Positions 6,672 through 10,357 of a DNA stretch of 10,357 nucleotides are shown piece by piece. The position numbers and the translations under genes were made by a program. The notes under the pieces were generated by a model. The model searched no databases. It had not been told where the DNA came from and saw nothing but the letters and a program-made list of their open reading frames with translations. The DNA lies in the NCBI GenBank assembly GCA_945971355.1, contig CAMFPD010000066.1:1-10357 (forward strand). The letters run 5' to 3'. The first letter of the stretch is position 1. Every line of letters begins with the position of its first letter. This DNA comes from an uncultured Lachnobacterium sp. (lineage in GTDB: Bacteria > Bacillota > Clostridia > Lachnospirales > Lachnospiraceae).

Positions 6672-9197
6672 ATGAGCAAAAGAGTTATAAAAGCACTTGT
6701 GCTGGTTGTTGTGTTTTTTGGAGCACTAATTACATTTAGTATTTTGACAAATCAGGTAAACGAGGATCTGACCACTAATATGGCAGATGCTAGTTTGCCT
6801 GTTATGCATTTTTATATAGATGATACTACAGTCAATGAATTGCATGGATATGTGAAAGAGATGGATGTTCTCAAAATGCGAGATACAATTACTCCCATTG
6901 GAACAGACAGAACGATTGCTGTGGGAATTGACACTTATGGTAAAGCCATCGACAAAATATCATATGAGATAAGAAGTATGGACGGGGACAGGCTTGTAGC
7001 AGAGACTGAACTGTCAGATTACCAGAGCAATGGAAATAAAATAAAGGCAGATATAGTATTTGAAAATATCCTTCAGAAAAATGAAGAGTATCTGCTTATT
7101 TTTACACTTACATCAGGCTCGGATAGTGTGTATTATTATACAAGATTAATGGAAACAGATGATTACTATACAGACGATTGCTTAAAGTTTGCAATGAAAT
7201 TTCATAATAGCACCTTTGATGAAAGTGGAAATACATTTATACCAACATATATCGAGGCCGCAACAGGAGATGCAACAACCTTCAATTATGTGGATTTAAC
7301 ATGTACACTTAAGCAGATTATGTGGGCAGATTTTAAGCCAACTGTGTTGACTGAGCCGATAGTAGAATTTAAGGAAATCAATAGTTCATATAATGTGCTG
7401 ACAGTTACATATGTTATGACTTATGTGAATGATTATGGGGAAAGCGAATATTATAATGTAGAGGAGTATTACAGATTAAGACAGACTTCGGACAGAATGT
7501 ATGTATTGAACTTCGAGAGAACCACAGAAGAAATCTTTACTGTGGAAAAAAGCTTCTTTTCTGATACGGATGAAATTCAACTGGGTATCAGAGATTTGGA
7601 TGTAGAATATGAAACCAATGAGAATGGAAATCTTATCTGCTTTGTTCAGTCTGGAGATTTGTGGTGTTATGATGTTACTAATAATGAGATTGCAAGGGTT
7701 TTTAGTTTCAGGGGAAATGAAGGTGTAGATGCACGGGAAAACTGGGACCAGCATGATATCAAGATAGTTCGTGTAGATGAAGCAGGAAGTGTTGACTTTG
7801 TAGTTTATGGATACATGAACAGGGGAGAACATGAGGGAGAAGTTGGAACAGCGGTATATCATTATGATGGACTTGCATATACTATAGAAGAGGAGGCATT
7901 TATTCCTGCAGATTCGGCATATGAGGTATTAAAGGCTGAAATGGGACAGCTTATATACCAGGATGATTTGGGAATGCTTTATCTTATGCAGGAGGGAAAC
8001 ATTTACAAGATTAATCTCGATACTTTTTCAGTTAAGAAAATGGTAGAGGGCTTAGATAGTGACTGTTATGCTGTTGCAAAGTCATGTAAATATGTTTCCT
8101 GGGTGGAATCAAATGAGAAATATTCATGTACAGAGGTGAATATTTTAAACCTTAAGGATGGCAATGCATTTACAATTAAAGCAGACAGTGGAAATTATAT
8201 TAGACCAATGGGATTTATAGGAGAGGATTTTATATATGGAATAGCAAATGCCAACGATGTAATCACAGATTCTGCTGGTAACGTTACTTTTCCTATGCAC
8301 ACTCTTAAAATCATGGATGTTGAGAACGAAGCAGAATTAAAGAGCTACTCTCCTTCGTCCGGCTATATTCAGGATATAGAAATAGATGATTATACAATTC
8401 AAATTGCACTATTTGGCCTGGGACCTGATGGTCAGTATGTTTCTACTGGATATGATTCAATTATGGACAGGGAAGCCGATTCTAACAAGTATGTGGTTGT
8501 GAAAACATCTGCAACAGAAATAAAGGAGACACAGGTCCAGCTTCAGTTTAATACAACTAAAGCATCAACAAAACTCAAGAAGGTATCATCAAAAGGAATC
8601 CTGGTTGAGGAGGATAGAACTGTTAATCTGGAAAATAATGAGGGTGAGAGATTCTATGTATATGTGAAGGGTGATGTAGAGTTAGCAACCGACAGTATAT
8701 CAGATGCTATTAAGCTTGCGAACAAGAGACTGGGAGTTGTTACTGATTCAAAACAGAATTATATCTGGATGAGAGCCAGAAAACCATCACAGAGTGCCTT
8801 TCAGGGAATATCATCTTCAGAGAAGGATGCCGATTCTGGAAGTGTGGTTGGAGCATTGTCGGCAATGCTTGAATATAATGGTGTCACTGTCAGTGTAAGT
8901 GAATTGGTAGAGGCAGGAAACTCCGCAAAAAATGTCTTGGAAAGTACATTGGAGGATGCAACTGTTTTAGATATTACAGGTGTTGGTTCAGAGGAAATAT
9001 TATTCTATTTGAGTAATGGAAGTCTGGTATTTGCAATGACGGGAAATGATAGCGCGATTCTTATAACCGGATATTCATCGGGTGAAAATCTGTATTATTA
9101 TGATCCTGCAACTAACAGTACAGGAAGTATGAGTTTTGAAGAGGCTGATACTTTATTCACAAATGGAGGAAAAAAATTCATTACTTATATAAAATAG
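6672..9197 (+). CDS. Large membrane-anchored surface protein: beta-propeller-like region plus degenerate C39-like domain
   Basis: From the preferred ATG the protein has 841 residues. A basic N-terminus (MSKRVIK) and one membrane helix (about 8-26) make it a single-pass protein with the rest outside. Residues about 30-290 are beta-rich and unassigned. The middle (about 300-620) has repeated strand-turn patterns such as SGDLWCYDV (near 327) and EGNIYKINL (near 441) that look like propeller blades; this is a visual judgement. The last 120 residues follow the C39-peptidase plan: a helix where the catalytic Cys would be (GSVVGALSAML, Ser724), a strand with ILITGY where His is expected (Ser794), and YYYDP with the third-residue Asp kept (Asp811). 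Cys and His are both Ser, so a binding rather than cleaving role is inferred. It follows the small Arg/Cys-tail gene by 19 bases. Overall function unknown. Confidence 0.75.
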   Translation: MSKRVIKALVLVVVFFGALITFSILTNQVNEDLTTNMADASLPVMHFYIDDTTVNELHGYVKEMDVLKMRDTITPIGTDRTIAVGIDTYGKAIDKISYEIRSMDGDRLVAETELSDYQSNGNKIKADIVFENILQKNEEYLLIFTLTSGSDSVYYYTRLMETDDYYTDDCLKFAMKFHNSTFDESGNTFIPTYIEAATGDATTFNYVDLTCTLKQIMWADFKPTVLTEPIVEFKEINSSYNVLTVTYVMTYVNDYGESEYYNVEEYYRLRQTSDRMYVLNFERTTEEIFTVEKSFFSDTDEIQLGIRDLDVEYETNENGNLICFVQSGDLWCYDVTNNEIARVFSFRGNEGVDARENWDQHDIKIVRVDEAGSVDFVVYGYMNRGEHEGEVGTAVYHYDGLAYTIEEEAFIPADSAYEVLKAEMGQLIYQDDLGMLYLMQEGNIYKINLDTFSVKKMVEGLDSDCYAVAKSCKYVSWVESNEKYSCTEVNILNLKDGNAFTIKADSGNYIRPMGFIGEDFIYGIANANDVITDSAGNVTFPMHTLKIMDVENEAELKSYSPSSGYIQDIEIDDYTIQIALFGLGPDGQYVSTGYDSIMDREADSNKYVVVKTSATEIKETQVQLQFNTTKASTKLKKVSSKGILVEEDRTVNLENNEGERFYVYVKGDVELATDSISDAIKLANKRLGVVTDSKQNYIWMRARKPSQSAFQGISSSEKDADSGSVVGALSAMLEYNGVTVSVSELVEAGNSAKNVLESTLEDATVLDITGVGSEEILFYLSNGSLVFAMTGNDSAILITGYSSGENLYYYDPATNSTGSMSFEEADTLFTNGGKKFITYIK

Positions 9198-9273
9198 TGT
9201 TGTGATTTTTACTAATATAGGATAGAATTTTGACATTGCTTAGTTGAAGTTTAACAGAAAACTTGTCGACATA

Positions 9274-9302
9274 TTGCAAAGCCTTATTAATTGCGATATA
9301 TT
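9274..9302 (+). promoter_or_regulatory. Candidate sigma-A promoter for the HPr-like gene
   Basis: TTGCAA (9274-9279, four of six) and TATATT (9297-9302, five of six) are separated by 17 bases, predicting a start near 9309 and a leader of about 30 bases before the ATG at 9339. Sequence match only. Confidence 0.45.
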
Positions 9303-9338
9303 CAAATATGTATGAACCGAGTTGTTAAAGGAGAACAT

Positions 9339-9593
9339 ATGAGTAAGAAAAGTATTGTTGTGTCGAATGTAACGGATAGTCATGATAATCCAATAGCTGA
9401 ACTTGTACAGGTGGCATGTAAGTTCAACAGTGAAATTACATTGGAGAGTGACAATCGTAGAATCAATGCAAAGAGCATTATGGGAATAATGGCATTCAAT
9501 CCATCAGAAGGAATGGCAATTGATATTGTCACAAGAGGAGATGATGAACAGGAAGCATTGGTTGCAATCGAGAAGTTTTTGGTATGCGAATAA
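9339..9593 (+). CDS. HPr-like phosphocarrier protein lacking Arg17
   Basis: An 84-residue protein with the HPr fold pattern and the standard HPr numbering without gaps. HPr relays phosphate from enzyme I to sugar-specific PTS enzymes through His15, and in Gram-positives is also phosphorylated at Ser46 by HPr kinase for carbon control. Here His15 is present, but the usual HARPA motif reads HDNPIA: Ala16 is Asp and the phosphate-stabilising Arg17 is Asn. Around Ser46, NAKSIMGIM (43-51) is fully family-like. This points to a regulatory HPr paralogue, as with Crh of Bacillus, which also keeps Ser46, though Crh loses His15. The start at 9339 is chosen because AAAGGAG (9327-9333) is five bases upstream; an in-frame TTG at 9291 lies inside the predicted promoter. 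It is followed 27 bases on by the DUF6465-type gene. Confidence 0.8.
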   Translation: MSKKSIVVSNVTDSHDNPIAELVQVACKFNSEITLESDNRRINAKSIMGIMAFNPSEGMAIDIVTRGDDEQEALVAIEKFLVCE

Positions 9594-9620
9594 GTTTTAT
9601 GACTTAAGGAGGGAATAGGT

Positions 9621-10043
9621 ATGCAGAGTAAAGATGTAAAGGCTAGTGTAAAGGAAACAGAGGTAAAGGTAGCTGAGGCTGCAAAGACAGTAGAGGAAGC
9701 AGCAAAGGCAACTGCTAAGACAGCTGAAACAAAGGTTAAAGAAGCAGCGAAGACAACTGCTAAGAAAGCAACAGAGGTTAAGGCGGCAGCAAAGACAACA
9801 GCTAAGAAGACAGTAGCAAAGGCGGCAGCAAAAACTGCAACTGTTAAACCACAGTTTATTGTACAGTATCAGAATAAAGAGTCTGACCTTGCAAACATTG
9901 AGGAAAAGGTTAAAGCTCAGTTTATTTCTGAGGGACATAAAGCCGGCACAATAAAGAAGGTTAACATTTATGTTAAACCTGAAGAGTATTCTGCTTACTA
10001 TGTGATCAATGATAAGTTCAGTGGTCGCGTTGATCTTTTCTAG
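9621..10043 (+). CDS. DUF6465-type protein with Lys/Ala repeat region
   Basis: A 140-residue protein in two parts. The N-terminal 76 residues are almost only Lys, Ala, Thr, Glu and Val, arranged as a 14-residue repeat (starts at 24, 38, 52 and, partly, 66; an older copy probably at about 10) with forms such as AAKTTAKK; this should be a long charged helix and resembles histone-H1-like tails. The C-terminal part (about 77-140) is a compact alpha/beta domain with FIVQYQNKE, a helix (ANIEEKVKAQF), then KKVNIYVKPEEYSAYYVIN and GRVDLF. This matches what I recall of DUF6465, a domain of unknown function common in Lachnospiraceae. The ribosome site is strong (AAGGAGGG, 9606-9613, seven bases from ATG), suggesting good expression. 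A strong terminator follows. Nucleoid or RNA binding is possible, not shown. Confidence 0.75.
   Translation: MQSKDVKASVKETEVKVAEAAKTVEEAAKATAKTAETKVKEAAKTTAKKATEVKAAAKTTAKKTVAKAAAKTATVKPQFIVQYQNKESDLANIEEKVKAQFISEGHKAGTIKKVNIYVKPEEYSAYYVINDKFSGRVDLF
9690..9848 (+). repeat. 42-bp in-frame repeats in the DUF6465-type gene
   Basis: The coding sequence repeats with a 42-base (14-codon) period starting at 9690, 9732, 9774 and partly 9816. The second and third copies are clearly related at the DNA level (for example AAGACAACTGCTAAGAA at 9750 and AAGACAACAGCTAAGAA at 9792), which points to fairly recent duplication rather than only shared composition. Confidence 0.75.
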
Positions 10044-10083
10044 TATAACTTATATGAATATATTTTGAGGAATAAAACTCATC

Positions 10084-10118
10084 AAAAAAGCTTAGGCCGT
10101 GGGTCTGAGCTTTTTTTT
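10084..10118 (+). terminator. Rho-independent terminator after the DUF6465-type gene
   Basis: AAAAAAGCTTAGGCC (10084-10098) pairs with 10102-10116 through about 15 base pairs with two G-T wobbles and a three-base loop, and the 3' arm ends in eight T residues (10111-10118). The A-run on the 5' side makes it potentially bidirectional. Confidence 0.92.
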
Positions 10119-10120
10119 AA

Positions 10121-10299
10121 ATAATTATCAGTACAAAAGGCTCTGTAGGAGACATTTCAGAAGAGTATAAGGAATTGTTGCGTTTTATTTATTCGTCGCA
10201 GGATAGATATTATAATAATAAACTGGCAAACGATTTGCTTTCGGATTTGAGCTTTCTTATGTAAAGGAAGTACAAAAGAAGCTCCTTGTAGAAGCATAG
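10121..10299 (+). pseudogene. Probable C-terminal remnant of a PD-(D/E)XK (Rpn-type) transposase
   Basis: The 314 bases after the DUF6465-type gene contain no intact gene. An open stretch with no start signal (10121-10261) reads STKGSVGDISEEYKELLRF and onward to a stop at 10262. This resembles the segment after the nuclease core in Rpn/PD-(D/E)XK transposases of Lachnospiraceae (an N/S-x-K-G stretch, then a D-[IV]-S-x-E-x-K-x-L-L helix), recalled from the family, not searched. Directly at that stop the next frame continues VKEVQKKLLVEA to a stop at 10297, consistent with a frameshift in a decayed gene. The catalytic part is absent, so it is inactive if correct. The remaining bases (10300-10357) show only a small unassigned hairpin near the window edge. 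Confidence 0.4.
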
Positions 10300-10357
10300 G
10301 AATTAAATATGTAATACAATAATAAAACCTTACTGATTTTCAGGGTTAGTAGCTGAA

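Noticed and set aside
9230..9235. Perfect TTGACA -35 box after the large surface-protein gene
   Set aside because: No acceptable -10 hexamer 15-19 bases downstream.
9597..9938. Cys/Leu-rich open frame on the minus strand
   Set aside because: It is the antisense shadow of the Lys/Ala repeats in the DUF6465-type gene, which explains its composition.
10326..10351. Small hairpin at the right edge (CTGA-TTT-TCAG with flanking AACC/GGTT)
   Set aside because: Bulged, short, no T tract within the window; too weak to call.

Overview
The window reads as a Gram-positive, AT-rich anaerobic Firmicute, most probably a member of the Lachnospiraceae (inference). The reasons are a complete set of [FeFe]-hydrogenase maturases, strong AGGAGG-type ribosome binding sites, heavy AGA/ATA codon use, and a DUF6465-type Lys/Ala-rich protein plus an Arg/Cys-tailed small protein of kinds I associate with that family. 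All genes I accept lie on the plus strand. No tRNA, rRNA, CRISPR array or intact mobile element is visible.

Region 1 (1-4379): after the terminator of an upstream gene comes a TM1266-type small regulator-like protein, then hydE, hydG and hydF. HydG makes the Fe(CO)(CN) precursor from tyrosine, HydE processes it, and HydF is the GTPase scaffold that assembles and delivers the diiron subcluster to the hydrogenase. The hydrogenase (hydA) itself is not in the window. The first two genes overlap by one base, hydE-hydG are 66 bases apart, and hydG-hydF are separated by 152 bases holding a 35-bp tandem repeat. HydF has Gln where the family's second cluster-motif His is expected.

Region 2 (4380-6081): a membrane-anchored SH3b protein follows hydF without an intervening terminator and ends at a strong terminator. 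After it comes a 342-base gap with a candidate promoter and about four copies of a 38-bp direct repeat, then a DMT/EamA-type permease.

Region 3 (6082-9197): a probable two-gene unit. The first is a small protein ending in an Arg/Cys-rich tail encoded by a 15-bp repeat. The second is an 841-residue, single-pass, surface-exposed protein with a beta-propeller-like middle and a C-terminal domain that resembles a C39 peptidase fold, but with Ser at both the Cys and His positions. This is the least explained part of the window.

Region 4 (9198-10357): a candidate promoter, an HPr-like protein that keeps His15 and Ser46 but lacks Arg17, a DUF6465-type protein with 14-residue Lys/Ala repeats, a strong terminator, and a probable remnant of a PD-(D/E)XK (Rpn-type) transposase at the right edge.
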